From positions 54,508,250 to 54,572,249 of the forward strand of contig NC_044562.1 of assembly GCF_007565055.1 (NCBI RefSeq): a stretch of DNA of 64,000 nucleotides. Direction: 5' to 3'. The notes under the pieces were generated by a model that was not told where the DNA came from, ran no database searches, and saw only the letters and a list, made by a program, of their open reading frames with translations. This DNA is from Rhinopithecus roxellana. Its lineage: Eukaryota; Chordata; Mammalia; Primates; Cercopithecidae. Shown here in pieces: positions 47,808 through 60,796 of the stretch. How positions within the stretch are numbered: position 1 is the first letter of the stretch; every line of letters begins with the position of its first letter. The position numbers were made by a program, and so were the translations under genes.

Positions 47808-50660
47808 ACGACAGAATAAAATCCACACATATCAACATCAACCTTGTATGTAAATGGGTGAAACACACACTTAAAAGGCACAGAGTGGCAAGTTGGATAA
47901 AGAAACAAGACCCAACTCTGTGTATGCTGTCTTCAAGATATCCATCTCACAGTCAATGACACGCATAGATTCAAATAAAATGATGGAGAAAAATCTACCA
48001 AGAAAATGAAAAACAAAAAAAGAACACATATTGCTATTCAAATTTCAGAAAAAAGAAAGACTTTAAAACAATAAAGATTTTAAAAAAAGACAAAGAAGAG
48101 CATTACACATTAGTAAAGAGGTCAATTCAACAAGAAAACCTAAATACCCTAAGTATGTATTCACCCAGAAAAAGAGCACCTAGGTTTATAAAACCAAGTT
48201 CTTAGGGATTATTAAAGCAATGTGGCTAGCCACATAGTAACGATGAGGAACTTCAACATCCCGCTGACAGTATTAGATCGTTAAGGCAGAAAACTAAGAA
48301 AAATATCTGGGACCGGAACGTCTACACTTGACCAAATGGATCTAACAGACATCTACAGAACTCTTCACCCCAAAACAAGAGAAAAGTCACTCTTCTCATC
48401 TGCACATGGCATATACTCTAAAATCAGCCACACAATCGACCATAAAATAATCCTTAGCAAATTCACAAAAACTGAAATTATATCAACCACACTCATAGAC
48501 CGCAGTGTAATACAAGTAGAAATTAATACTAACAAAAATCACTCAAAACCATACAATTACATGGAAATTAAACAACCTTCTTACTGAATCACTTGGGTAA
48601 GCAATGAAATTGAGAGAGAAATCAAAAAATCCTTTGAAGCTAAGGAGAACAAGGATATAACATACGAGAATTTCTGGGACACAGCAAAAACATTGATAAG
48701 AAGAAAGTTTACAGTGTAAACACTCACATCAAAAAGTTAAACATCTCAAATTAAGAACCCATTATCACAACTAGGGGAACTAGAGAAATAAGAGTAAACC
48801 AACCCCAAAGCTAGCAGAAAATAAGAAATAATGCAAAACAGAGTTGGACAGAATAAAATTGGGAGGTGAAAAACCATACAAAAGATTAACACACTTATTA
48901 ATTGGTCATTTGAAAGAATAAATAAGATAGATAGACTTCTAGTTAGACTAATTTTTTAAAAAAGACATACATGCAATAATAAATGACAAAAGGAACTTTA
49001 CAACTGATCCCACAGAAATATGAAAAACCCTCAGACACTATTAGAAAAAAACTGTATGCCCACGAACTAGAAAACCTAGAGGAAATGAATAAATTCCTGG
49101 AAATATACAATCTCCCAAAATTGAGTCAGGAAGAAATTAAATCCCTGAAGAGGAAAATAATGAGTTCCAAAAGTGAATTAGTAGTAAAAAACCTACCAAC
49201 CAGAAAAAGACCAGGACCAGATGGATTCACAGACAAATTCTTCCAAATGTATAAGGAAGAGCTGCTATCATTCCTACTGAAACGATTCCAAATAACTCAG
49301 GAGAAGGTACTTCTCCCTCACTCATTCTATGAGGTCAGCATCATTCTGGTACCAAAACCTGGCAGAGACACAGCAAAAAAACCAAAACTTAAAACTTCTG
49401 GCAATATTCTTGATGAACATAGACACAAAAATCCTAAACAAAATACTTGCAAGCCAAATCCAGCACCACATCAAAAAGCTAATCCATCACTATAATGTAG
49501 GCTTTATCTCTGGGATGAAAGGGTGGTTCAACATACGAAAATTAATAAATGCGATTCATCACATAAAAATAATTTTAAAAAACTATATGATCCTCTCAAT
49601 AAATGCAGAAAAGGCTTTTGATATAATCCAACATCCCTTCACATTAAAAACCTTCAACAAATCAGGCTTTTAAAGAACATACCTCAAAGTAATAACAGCC
49701 ATCTATGACCAACACACAGGCAACATCATACTGAACATGCAGAAGCTAGAAGCATTGAGTACCAGAATAAGACAAGGATGCCCAATCCCACCACTCCTAC
49801 ATAGCATAGTAATGGAAGTCCCAGCCAGAGAAATCAGGCAATAGGAGGATATACAAGGCATCCAAATAGAAAGAGATTAAGTCAAACTATCTCTGTATAT
49901 AGATTATATAATTCTGTACCTAGAAAACACCATAGTCACTGCCTAAAACCTCCTAAATCTGATAAACAACTTCAGCAAAGTATAAGGATACAAAATCACT
50001 GTATAAAAATTGGTAGCATTTATATATGCCAATAACATCCAAGATGAGAGCCAAATCCAGAATCCAATCTCATTCACAACAGCCACAGAAAGAATAAATT
50101 ACCTAGGAATCTAGCTAACCAGGGAGGTGAAAGATCTCTACAATGAAAATTACCAAATACTGAAATAAATCAGAGATGACACAAACAAATGGGAAAATAT
50201 TACATACTCATGGATAGGAAGAATCAGTTTTTTGGAAACGGCCATACTGCCGAAAGCAATTTAGAGATTGAGTGCTATCCTATCAAACTACCAATGGCAT
50301 TTTTCACAGAACTAAAAAACAAAACGAAACCCTATTTTAAAATTTGTATGAAGCCTAAAAAGAGCCCGAATATACAAGGCAACCCTAAGCAAAACGAACA
50401 AAGCTAAAGGCACCACACTACCTGAATTCAAACTATACTACAGAGCTACAGTAACCAAAACATCATGGTAGTGGTACACACGTAGACACACAGATTAACA
50501 GAACAGTTTAGAGAACCCAGAAATAAAGTCATACACCTACAAATATCTGTCCTTTGACAAAGTTGACAAATAAAGCAATGGGGAAATAACTCCCTAATCA
50601 ATAAATGGTGCAGGGATTACTGGTTAGCCATATGCAGAAGTTGAAACTGGATCCCTTCTG
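47808..50660 (+). pseudogene. Degenerate L1 ORF2 (endonuclease, RT, partial downstream region)
   Basis: The usual start codon is now acg at 47808. The endonuclease region is broken by many stops. The RT region begins near 48983-49495 (accaggaccagatggattca), and 49329-49673 covers more RT in another frame. The sequence ends before the C-terminal Cys-rich domain. It is non-functional. Confidence 0.8.
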
Positions 50661-50830
50661 AAGCAGCCTTGTTGTCTGGGATGATATCCGAGGTTCATTT
50701 TCTCATGACAAGGAAATCAAGGACATGGACACACAAGAAGTGAGCTTAAGAGCAGAGGTTTAACAGGTTCTTTAAGGATTAAAATGTAAAAGATTAATAT
50801 GTGAATGGTGCCCATGAGAAATGAGAATAC
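50661..50830. mobile_element. LTR-like fragment replacing the L1 3' end (tentative)
   Basis: Starts tgaagcagccttgttgtctg just where L1 identity stops and contains gaagtgagcttaagagcaga. This looks like part of an ERV1-type LTR from memory, though I cannot name it. It could mark an LTR insertion plus deletion of the L1 3' end. Confidence 0.3.
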
Positions 50831-50964
50831 TTTGAGCCAGGAGAATCAAGACTATCATTCATATTTATTTTATATTATATATGAGAATACTGGCAAGAGA
50901 ATACTGGACAAAATAAGTTTTCAAAGTTAAACAGCAAATGAGCGATGGATTACAATGAATTTTA

Positions 50965-51257
50965 GGCTGGGCACAGTGGCTCACGCCTGTAATCCTAGCA
51001 TTTTGGGGGGCTGAGATGGGCAGATCACATGAGGTCAGGAGTTCGAGACCAGCCTGGCCAATATGGTGAAACCCCATCTCTACTAAAAATATAAAAAAAT
51101 AGCCAGATGTGGTGGTGGGCACCTGTAATCCCAGCTACTCGGGAGGCTGAGGCAGGAGAATCACTTGAACCCAAGAGGCGGAGGTTGCAGTGAGCCGACA
51201 TTGCACCAGTGCACTCCAGCCTGGGCAACAAGAGCAAAACTCTGCCTCAAAAAAAAA
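50965..51257 (+). mobile_element. AluS, with TSD
   Basis: From ggctgggcacagtggctcac through both arms to the A-tail at about 51257. Flanks aattttaggct (50958-50968, overlapping the Alu start) and aatttcaggct (51260-51270) fit a short duplication with one mismatch. Confidence 0.93.
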
Positions 51258-51469
51258 TTAATTTCAGGCTTTATAATATTGTAAAATTGAATTAAAATTA
51301 AAGACTAAAACATTTTTATAAAAAGGACAATTTTTTAAAAAAATATGTAAAATCTTTTCTTATGTACATTTACCCGAGTTGAAATATAGCCATGTGAAAA
51401 AGAGATTTGCCAAATGAGAATCTGGGATTTTAGCTTGAACATCCATTCTTGGATACATCATAATGTGAG

Positions 51470-51600
51470 CTTCCTAGAGGAAGACAATATGTCTGCTTTG
51501 CTCAACTTTGCATCTCTAGGATTTACCACAATGTTTGGCACATGATATACAAAGACTAAATCAATATTTTTAAATAAAATAATGAAAATAGTTTGTATAA
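51470..51600. repeat. MIR/L2-type 3' relic
   Basis: gcttcctagaggaagacaat, ctttgcatctctaggattta, atgtttggcacatgatatac follow the order of a common ancient mammalian repeat end. Confidence 0.5.
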
Positions 51601-53599
51601 TTTCAACTTTCTCAAATATTTTAAAGGCAATATAATTTGCATGTCTGGTTTATCGCTCAAATCATCAATCAGGTTGTATTCTATATATCTTCTTTCCTAC
51701 TCTATTTCCAGGAAGTCCACTAGTCCTAGAAAAGCATGAAGCAGAGCCATTCTCATTGGTTCACAGACCTGCAGCCTTATGTGGATCTGTTCCAGCTCAC
51801 CAGAGGCTTATTAGCATGATATTTCTGTACTCTTGTATGTTACTGACTTTTCCAGTGCTTTATTATAGGACAATAGCTGAACAACAGAAGATATTTTCCC
51901 TTATTATTGTTGGTTTTAATTTTTGTTTCCTTTTTTTGGTTATTTTTGTTGGCTTATTAAGTTTTGGGTTTAAAAAAATGAATAAAATAAACTACCTAAA
52001 ATATTCAATGTTCATATAAAGCATAAATTAACAGCATCATTCCACATATCAAAACGTAGAACCTGAGGGTGCAAATTCTCCCAAGGAGTAGAAACAATTC
52101 CTAAAGCAAGACAGAAAACAGCTCACGAGAGATGTTCCCCATGTTACAGTTTAACTTTCGTTTAAACATTTAAAATGGTTTAAAGTACATTATAGAATTA
52201 CACAAATAACAAACTGATCTATTCTCCTGTTGTTTGTACTCCCCTCATTTTAAGCTTATTTCATTAAGTGACAGTAGGAATCATTAAGCTAAATGCATAC
52301 TCTACATATTAAAATTTTTGTATGCAAAGATTTCCAGGTTTTCATTGAAGTGAAACTTAGTAGTAATCTAAGGGAATGCACAGTCACCTAGTCATGTTAC
52401 TCTCAGGCCACTGAGGATAATTGAAGACTGAAGGCATTTTATGACAACAAAAATATTAGTTTCAGATTTTGTACCTAGAGAGATATAGAATCAATGGGGC
52501 AGCGGAACAGAGAGCAGCATAGATACCCAAACTTCCAAATTATCATACTTAAAAGCTCATCTCATGACCTTCTCAAGTTTTCTCTAGGCCTGGGTTGTGT
52601 CAGTGACAGACAAATGCACTGGGGTATTTATGTCTAATAGAGAAAATAATAAAGCAATGCAACTGGATAGCTGTTGATGGGAGCAATTGATACTGTATAA
52701 TTTGTTGATTTCATTATGTGAGCACACATATTTAATTTATATTTAATAATTAATAGGATTTATTAATTTTATTAATAAGATGCTGAGAGTGATAATCAGC
52801 AATTAAACATTACTTGCAAAAATCACAAGTGTTTTTTGGCAGTACAGAATGAGACTCACTTCCTGGACTGGGAGGGCAGAAAAAGCTCAGTTCAAAGCTG
52901 TAATCAGAATTGCAGCAAATTTTGAACTCTTAGTCTCATCACGTCTGCTACCTCAATGTCAAGACTCTGATTGGGAAGAAGGGCCTCCAAAACATGAAGT
53001 TAGGAATATCTGGGTAACACATTTCAAATCTTCAATTTCTATGGCCTGCAGAAATGGTCCACTTCTCCCTGTTGAAAGCTAGGTCTACCCCCTGTGCTTA
53101 AAGGCAGAGACTGTTTTAATCTTCCTCTAACTACCTTCTGGTTACAACATCATTAAGTAAGGCTGTATCACAAGATAATGGAGTTGGAGAAGTTTTAGGC
53201 CTTAAATAAAAGAAAAAAGCTGCACACTGAATGACTTGCAGAACTAGCCAACTTGTACAAGCAAGAACTGGGAGTGTTATATATGGAAATAAATTTCAAG
53301 AGTGTTAAATCAGGGCAGGGGGGCAGTGAAATGTGAAGTTGGATAAAGGTAAGTTTATTCATGTGAGATTCCTCTTCCAGTTCATACAATTTAATACTCC
53401 GGAAAAGACCTTGGGTATCGCACCTACCAGTGCTTATATGGTTAATAGAAATTTGGAAAAGCCAGTGGATTACAGTATAAAATAGAAGTATTTGGACTAC
53501 TGTGATACAGAGTGAAGTAAGGCATCAAAATGTTCTGAGCATTGGACACACTAAAGTGGATATAGTATGTAATATCGGGATACTCAGAAGATGACTGTG
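51601..53599. other. AT-rich non-coding stretch
   Basis: No gene recognised. 52840-53110 and 53380-53600 have a more coding-like composition and could be very decayed upstream parts (gag or pol) of the ERVL that follows, but I cannot show it. Confidence 0.35.
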
Positions 53600-55400
53600 T
53601 TCCTGGTGGACGCCTCCTTTACAAAAACAATAAGGAGCATATTAATGCGAGAGGCACCAGCATCACTGAGAAGCCCTGAGTATGTGTTCTCTAAAGTTCA
53701 CAGCTGATGGTAGGAGATACAGTTACAGAACTACACTACATGATAGCAGTGGGGAAGGCATGTTCCTGAAAGGATACAAGCCAAGTTGTTTATTGCTGTC
53801 AAAACCAGGCCAGAGAGAAAGCTGGGGGACTCACATAGAATTGTGGAGACAGTTAATAGTATATGGTGCTCCCTTCAAGCTAAAAACAAATGATTCCATC
53901 TTGTACCCCTCACTACTAAGAAGAAAGCATGGCACATTGTAGGCCTCCTTTGGGTTCCTGAGGAAGCATATTCTGCACTTAGGAATCCTGCTGAACTCAT
54001 ACATTTGATGACATATCTTACTCAGCTTTGAATGAGGCCAAGAGTAAGCATAGGCTTTGCAGCAACCCCAGATTAAGATCTAAGAGGTCCTGTCATTTGG
54101 GATATATGACCTAGTAGAGAATCACAATATAGACCTCTACTGTTCTAAAGCAAGTTACATTGGAAAAAGAGAACTAAACACCTTTCAAAAAACTGTTCCT
54201 AGTATACAAATTCATACTTGTACAGACAGATTGTCTGATGATGGGACATAAACTATCTATGTAGAAAGAACTGCTATAACCTGGCTTTTACCATACATGC
54301 CAAATCATAGGCTGAATTGGACCAGCAGGAATCAGTTGCAGGATGTAAGTAATGCATTCGTTACCAAACAAAAGCATAGGACACAAAATGTCTGTACAGG
54401 AAGTAGCCTAGATCCCCCACATTATCTACCACTTTTCTCCTGGCTTATTGCCTCAGATCACACAAATAGCCGCATGGGAGTCCCTTGACAGAGGAGGAAG
54501 AAGTCAAATATTGGTACATGGATGAATAAACTCAGCAGCTTATGCACATTGAAAATGGATGACAGTTGTACTATAGCCCTATTTAGAAATGACATAGAGA
54601 GACAGTGATGAGGGAAAATCCTCCAAGAGTGCTGAATTCCAGGTGTTATATGTGGTCTCCTAATTTGTCTGGTGGTTCTATCATTTAGGAGATATGATCC
54701 AGTGAGACCCAGGGTTTTAGAGATATCTGTGTTGGGAGAAGATACCACGTAAATTTTATGACAAGGCCTAAAGAAGAATTGCAATATAGACATATATTGT
54801 TCCACAGCAAGTTAGTTACATTGGAAGCAAAGAACTAAACACCTTTCAAAAAACTGTTCCTATTATGCCAGTTGGCCCCAGTCCTGAGGTTAGAATTTAT
54901 ATGGATTCACAGGCTGGCTGCTGAATGGAACTAGAAAGAGATATTGAATGATTGGGTTGAAAAACTTCTGTGGAAGAAACATATGCATGGACCTATGAGA
55001 ATGATCAGGTGTGAAGATCTGTATCAAGTGTTAATATCCACGAGAGAGCATATATCAAAGTTGAAGCTACAATCAATCAAATAAACAAAATGATTCAGTT
55101 GGTATGCTACAGCCAGCCTCTGCATTGGTCGGCCACACTTATGCTGATACAGTAGGTTCATTTACAAAGTAGCTGCGTTGGCTGAGAGGACGATTATTCA
55201 TAAATGCGAAAGCAAGGGTTCCCTGTTCCCAAAGCCGATTTATCTATTACTGCTGCCCTAACTACAAGAAACAGATACATACTAAGTCCTCTATATGTCA
55301 CCATCTTTTAAAGAGAACATAGCCACTTGGCAAGTTGACTACATTAATCCATTTCATCCTAGAAGAGATAGCAATCATCTAAAGTGGAATACAATTATAC
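53600..55400 (+). mobile_element. Decayed ERVL-type endogenous retrovirus, pol region (left part)
   Basis: Old provirus fragment with no open reading frame. Recognisable stretches in pol order are tgtaggcctcctttgggttc (RT side, about 53939), tttgaatgaggccaagagta, gaagaaacatatgcatggac (RNase H side, about 54970) and ggcaagttgactacattaat (integrase side, about 55329). Each aligns from memory with the matching part of HERV-L pol. There are many stops and indels. No LTR was recognised at either end in the window. Confidence 0.65.
54116..54868. repeat. Direct repeat inside the ERVL relic (two copies of about 95 bp)
   Basis: 54116-54212 and 54774-54868 share caatataga, gcaagtt, ttacattgga and gaactaaacacctttcaaaa followed by aactgttcct. 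They are about 650 bp apart. This may be an old local duplication or part of a larger one. Confidence 0.8.
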
Positions 55401-55712
55401 TCTTTTTTTTTTTTTTTTTCCTTTGAGAGAGAGAGAGAGTCTCACTCTGTCACCCAGGCTGGAGTACAGTGGCATGATCTCGACTCACTGAAACCTTGGT
55501 CTCCAGGACCCAAGTGATTCTCATGCCTCAGCCTCCCAAGTATCTGAGATTACAGGAGTATGACACCACACCTGGCTAATTTTTGCATTTTTAGTAGAGA
55601 TAGGATTTCACTATGCTGCCCAGGCTGGTCTGGAACTCCTGGCCTCAAGTGATCTGCTTGCCTCAGCCTCCCAAAGTGCTGGGATTTACAGACATGGGCC
55701 ACTGCACCTGGC
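55401..55712 (-). mobile_element. Alu inserted into the ERVL relic
   Basis: Reverse Alu with T-tail, then gagagagagagagtctcactc, both arms, ending gcacctggc. Flanks tggaatacaattatac (55385-55400) and tggaatataatacaaa (from 55713) look like an aged target-site duplication. Confidence 0.92.
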
Positions 55713-55930
55713 TGGAATATAATACAAATATATTCTTGATATTAATTTCCCTTACCTGTCCACAATACCTAAATCAGCAGTACTATCCTAGAGCTCACAG
55801 AATATGTGATCCCTTACACAGGATCCCATATAACCAATGGACTTACTCTAGAGCAAGAAAGTTGTACCATGTTCTGGCACTATCTGGAAACAAATGACTT
55901 CATACGATGACGGAATAACCTAAAGAAGGT
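55713..55930 (+). mobile_element. ERVL pol, right part (integrase side)
   Basis: Continues the pol relic right of the Alu: gctcacagaatatgtgatcc, atataaccaatggacttact, gaaagttgtaccatgttctg. Placement after the preceding integrase-side segment is as in HERV-L. Frames are broken. Confidence 0.55.
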
Positions 55931-58659
55931 ATAGCTGAGACATCAGCTACAAAATGATGCCCTATAAGGATCAGACACCTTCAGCCAGGATTCAGTGTGC
56001 ACTCTCAATCAACCACAATTGTACATTATTGTATCTACAGTAAAGTGTTTGAGGCCAGGAACTAAGTAGAATTCACTGTGCCCTAACTGAAGAATTTATG
56101 ATTTTCTTTTTTACAACTCTAGGTTCTACGTTTAAGTCCTGTCTTCAAGATTGCAAAAGTCAATCTTACATATAGATGAATAAAAAAAGGTTATTTGCTA
56201 TAGTGAAGATTTTCAAAGAATACTCAGCTAAATGTAGAATAAAATATGAGTGTCTAAGAAGCTACACTGACTATGCTTTAGAATAATAGGTCATTATACA
56301 TGTGCAGGAAGCTTCAGAATAATCTTATCTCATCCTCTGTATTTATCAATGAAAAGATTAAAGGACCAGGAAGTCTGGGGGTTTTTCTCATGTTGCATGA
56401 CTAGCTAGGGATATAAGAGTAAGTATAACCTTACTATGTCAATTCTCTGTAAATGTATATATTTACTTGATTGGGACACTTATTTGAAAAGTTCCATATG
56501 AAAAAATTGTATTCTGTACTTTATTTTCTAATTAATTGTTTGTGTTAAGGAAGGTAAATGAAATGTGTAATCGGGATAAATGTTTTAGTTTAATTAAACT
56601 AATAAAAAAATAATGGATACAACAGCAAGAAAACTTTCAAAATTGTTAATAAATTGAATAGTCAGCTAAAAATCCATTGTCACTTTGTATTAGGGAAGCA
56701 AAGTGAAAAACTGTGAAGAATACATATAACCTCCTAAATATTTCCCAGAGATCAAGTTAAAGCAAAGAATAAGAAAGAAATATTTATTAAACTCTCCCAA
56801 AGGCATATAAACAGAAGAAATTGCAAAGAAAAAATTAATCAAATCTTTTCATAGCAGATTAAATTCAAGAGCTTTTCTAAGACAGTAATTTCTTACTATA
56901 ATGTCTGGAGAACAGGAAGAATGAAGAAGAAAGCAAAATCCTTTCAAGGTGTGTCAAGTGTTAATGGGTAGGTGTTGAACTTTTTCAACTCCCATGTTAA
57001 TGGGGGTAGAAATGGTGAGGAGTAGGAGAGCAAGGATATAGATCACAGACTCACATTTTCAAAGTTGTAAGGGTTTCTAGTTAGGTTTCAACTTCCCCAG
57101 GAAACAGATGACCATGTTTTTGATGACCTGTGAGATAATTTTCTCTGTTGTATATGTTTTGACGATGAGTAGAGTCACTGTATTCTGGGGCATCTTCTTA
57201 GCCTGCTTTGTGACCTAATCTCCACTGTCTCAGATGAGTTCATTAGAGAGTATAAAAGTAGAAACAAGTCTTAGAGACAATGATGCTGTATGGGACGGCA
57301 GTGCTCTATGAACAGACATAGCATGAAGTAAAATAAGATCAGTGGCCTAAAAGGTAACTTACATGTGGCAAGTGCTGCTGTATTTATCAGAACTTTTGTA
57401 TCTTCAATTTGAGCCTCATGTAAGAATTTGATAAAATCATGCTTGATAACCACAAAAAGCGATTAAAAAGTGAATTATTTTTAGTAAAATTTATAAAATT
57501 GGGACTATGTCAAGGATAGCAATAGCTATTTGCAATATAACTGATGCTGACTACCTCATATTTCTCATACCACTGTAACATTATATAGATATATTAAATA
57601 TATAAGATTATATATGTGACATATAATATGAATATATATGTCATACATAAAACCATATGATTTATGTATATTATTTATTCTTAGGTTTAAATGAGAAATA
57701 CTCATTACCAGGGAAATTACCAGGGAAATTTTTCTGATTCAAGTTTAGGCTGATTTGTATATAACTGCTTTGAAGGCATTCAGCTCATTGTGGTATGGTA
57801 TCAGAGGAGGGAAAAATTACTTTGCCCTAAGATGACAATACATCTTAATTTATAAAAGTAGCATGAATTAGTTGGATTTCTTTTTACATGGAGGTTGAAG
57901 AAAGAATGATAAGGAGTTAAAGGAATAACTGTCCTATAATGTCCATGGAGTTGCATCAGAATAGGCTGACATATCCTGGAATATCTTGATATGGTGGCTT
58001 AAACTATTCTTAATTTCTTGAATCTTGTTGAAACTAATCTGAACTGAGGGAGTGCCTCTGGGACTGCATTACCTCGGTATATGCTGATGGAACAACAGAA
58101 ATAACATAAAAATTCAGCTCCCTCACCCATAGATTTGTCTGTCTATGCAGTGTCAAGTGTCCAGATACTTTGAAACATTATGAGTGACTGACATTTTCAT
58201 TTCTGAACTAGAAACTCTGGCAGATTATTGACCCAGCCTTCATCTGAAAAAGCCCTTTCTCTGAACTAGACTCTTATTTAAGAATGATTGGCTTACCTTA
58301 AAATCAAATATTTTTTGAATTGCTGTGTTACTAATTTGGAAAAATAAGAGAAACCATCAAAAATTTATAGACAAACCATGTTAAATGCTTAATATAAAAG
58401 TAGAAACTTTAACCATTTTATAACTTATTAACTGCTGATACCATCAAGTATCAATATAGAAGATCTGTAATTATTATTCTATATTACTTGCAATGTATTT
58501 TATAGTTATTGAATTTGCTGCAAATGACTTAAACTAGCAGTTTTTAAAACATTAGTCCCTCTAGCATTAGCTTTAGTTCTACTGTGAATGAGAGGAGAAA
58601 ATACTTGAGATACTCTTTAGAATGTAAGTTAATAAAGGAAGAAATATTGATTTGTTTTC
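55931..58659. other. AT-rich non-coding stretch
   Basis: No exon, RNA gene or repeat body recognised except the TA tract at 57580-57672. Some of the left part may belong to the ERVL. Confidence 0.4.
57580..57672. repeat. TA-rich tract
   Basis: Interrupted tatata blocks, including an imperfect palindrome around gacatataatatgaatatat and atgtcatac. Confidence 0.7.
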
Positions 58660-58745
58660 CTCTCTTTACACATGTATCTCAATGCTGAGAATGGTATCCT
58701 TCACATAGTAGGTGCTCTGTAAGTATTGCTCAAATTAATGGAGGG
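58660..58745. repeat. MIR/L2-type 3' relic
   Basis: atgctgagaatggtatcctt, cacatagtaggtgctctgta, agtattgctcaaattaatgg match the typical end of an ancient mammalian SINE/LINE. Confidence 0.5.
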
Positions 58746-58949
58746 ATAACAGGAGCTTTGTATAACTTAGTAAAGATTGTAACATTGCCTCTTCAAGAGG
58801 CTCTAAGACACAGACAACTCTAAAGAGTACAGGTAGATGTACTCTTTAGAATTTTTGAAAGTGACATCAGTTGGTATACCTTTTGTTTTGTTTTGTTTTT
58901 CATTTTGATGTAGAAAGAAGAATGTGAAGGTCTTAAGGCAATAGTTGTC

Positions 58950-59163
58950 ATGGAGCCTGTGAGACCCCCATCTCTAAAAAATAATTTAAAAAAATCATCT
59001 GGGTTTGGTGGTATATGTCTGTAGTCCTAGCTAGTCAAATGCTGAGGTATGAGGATCACTCCAGCTCATGAGTTAAAGGTGCAGTGAGCTGTGATCGTAC
59101 CACGACACTCCAGGCTGGGCAACAGAGTGAAACCCTGTCTCTCTTTAAAAAAAAATTAAAAGA
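58950..59163 (+). mobile_element. 5'-truncated old Alu (AluJ-like)
   Basis: Starts within the left arm (gagcctgtgagacccccatc) and continues tttggtggtatatgtctgta, gcagtgagctgtgatcgtac, ctgggcaacagagtgaaacc to an A-rich tail. Highly diverged. Confidence 0.85.
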
Positions 59164-60407
59164 ATATTTGTCACATATTTCTACTTAGAGTTGAATCAGG
59201 ACAGGTTGCCAAGGCTGGGAAATTCTTGCTGCAGAGGAGCGGTTTGAACAGCCAAGCTTTTAAAAGACCTAGATATTCTCATGGTATTTCACTGATGACA
59301 GAGTACATGTGACAACTATATTTTTAATTTTTTAATACAATAGAAAACTCCTTGTTTCATTGTATAAAGGAACATTCTGGCTGTTCAATCACTAATCACA
59401 AATATCCTGGTACACAAAATAAAATTCTGAAACATAGTAAAGATGGACTAATTAGATAGTCTGAGCATATACACTTGACTTGTCCTCTTCTATGTGATCT
59501 CTTATGACTACTCTGCATATGTGTGCATATTTTACACACATACACAAGTGTGTATGTTTATGCATACCACCCCAGATTAATTTCCAATTTTATGGAAAGA
59601 AACAGGAATTCCAAAATTTTTGAAAAATGTAGAAAAGGTATAAAGTAATTAATATCAGATAAATAAGAACAGAAAAACTATAAACCCAATATGACAAATG
59701 AAGAGTGGAGATCCACAAAGCATGAGAGTACTAAGTAGCTATCATAGTAATTAATTAAAGACAAAAATCCTAACCAGCTGATCAAATGAATCCACCTACT
59801 TTCTGTCCACAACCCCTAATACCCAATGGCAATCTAAAAACCCAAAAGCTGTACCATAAATAATATGAACTACTTGCTTGGGGTCAGGTTTTGTTAACAC
59901 ACAGAATAATGAGAAAGAAGGAGAGAGCTTCAGGAAAGTCTGGACAGGTTGAGAAATGGAGTGGGGAGGTGGGAGAGAAGTCATTTCATTCATGGAAGAA
60001 ATTTACTTATATTTTAAGTGTCGGAAGAAATTATTCCTTATTTTAGCTGCTAGAGACTGTCCTAAAGTTCGCTGCAAGCCTCACACTAATAGACCCTGAG
60101 TGAACTTAACAAAACAATTCTTAACTTTTTACACATAGTGTTTGATTATCCCTTCTACTTAAACTCATATCCCTTCTACTTAAACTCATAAACTCAAATC
60201 AATCACTAAGAATCATAAGCTACTTGAAGAAAACAAAGAATATTAAAGAAAGGAAGAAATCAGTTAAGGTGCCTGGAAAAGATGCTAAAAGGAAATCCAG
60301 GGACTAAAGGAGATTTTAATAAAATATATATGCTAGTTATGAGAAATTTGAGAGATGATTGAAACCAGAGAACAACTATAAGGATTAAGAAAATGAAGCA
60401 ATCAGAA
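59164..60407. other. AT-rich non-coding stretch
   Basis: No gene or repeat body recognised apart from the short tandem duplication at 60147-60188. Confidence 0.45.
60147..60188. repeat. Perfect 21-bp tandem duplication
   Basis: Two identical 21-bp units at 60147-60167 and 60168-60188, sharing cccttctacttaaactca. Confidence 0.93.
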
Positions 60408-60763
60408 CCTTTGTAGGGACATGGATGCAGCTGGAAACCATCATTCTTAGCAAACTATCACAAGAAGAGAAAACCAAACACCGCATGTTCTCACTCATAG
60501 GTGGGAACTGAACAATGAGATCACTTGGACTCGGGAAGGGGAACATCACACACTGGGGTCTATCATGGGGAGGGGGGAGGGGGGAGGAGGGAGGGATTGC
60601 ATTGGGGAGTTATACATGATATAAATGATGAATTGATGGGTGCTGACGAGTTGATGGGTGCAGCACACCAACATGGCATAAGTATACATATGTAACAAAC
60701 CTGCACATTATGCACATGTACCCTAGAACTTAAAGTATAATAAAAAAAAAAAATAATAAATAA

Positions 60764-60795
<32 letters not shown>
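60408..60795 (+). mobile_element. Young L1 3' end (copy 5), not inverted
   Basis: Starts in the ORF2 C-terminal region (cctttgtagggacatggatg), passes the ORF2 stop (gtgggaactga) and the 3'UTR with acttggactcgggaaggg, an expanded G-tract and cttaaagtataataaaaa. It ends in a long A-tail (to 60795) with tta interruptions. Truncated at its 5' end. It gives the reference structure for the inverted copies. Confidence 0.93.

Positions 60796-60796
<1 letters not shown>

Larger units (their letters stand above)
45214..50660 (+). mobile_element. Old, nearly full-length L1 with 5' end but no 3' end
   Basis: Begins with aggggagggagccaagatgg, the characteristic L1 5' start. It has a GC-rich 5'UTR to about 46470, ORF1-derived sequence, a short spacer, and ORF2-derived sequence to gaaactggatcccttc. 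The last part of ORF2 and the whole 3'UTR are absent, the opposite of the usual 5' truncation. Many stops and indels place it well before the five young L1 copies (L1PB or L1MA age is my guess). Confidence 0.9.
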
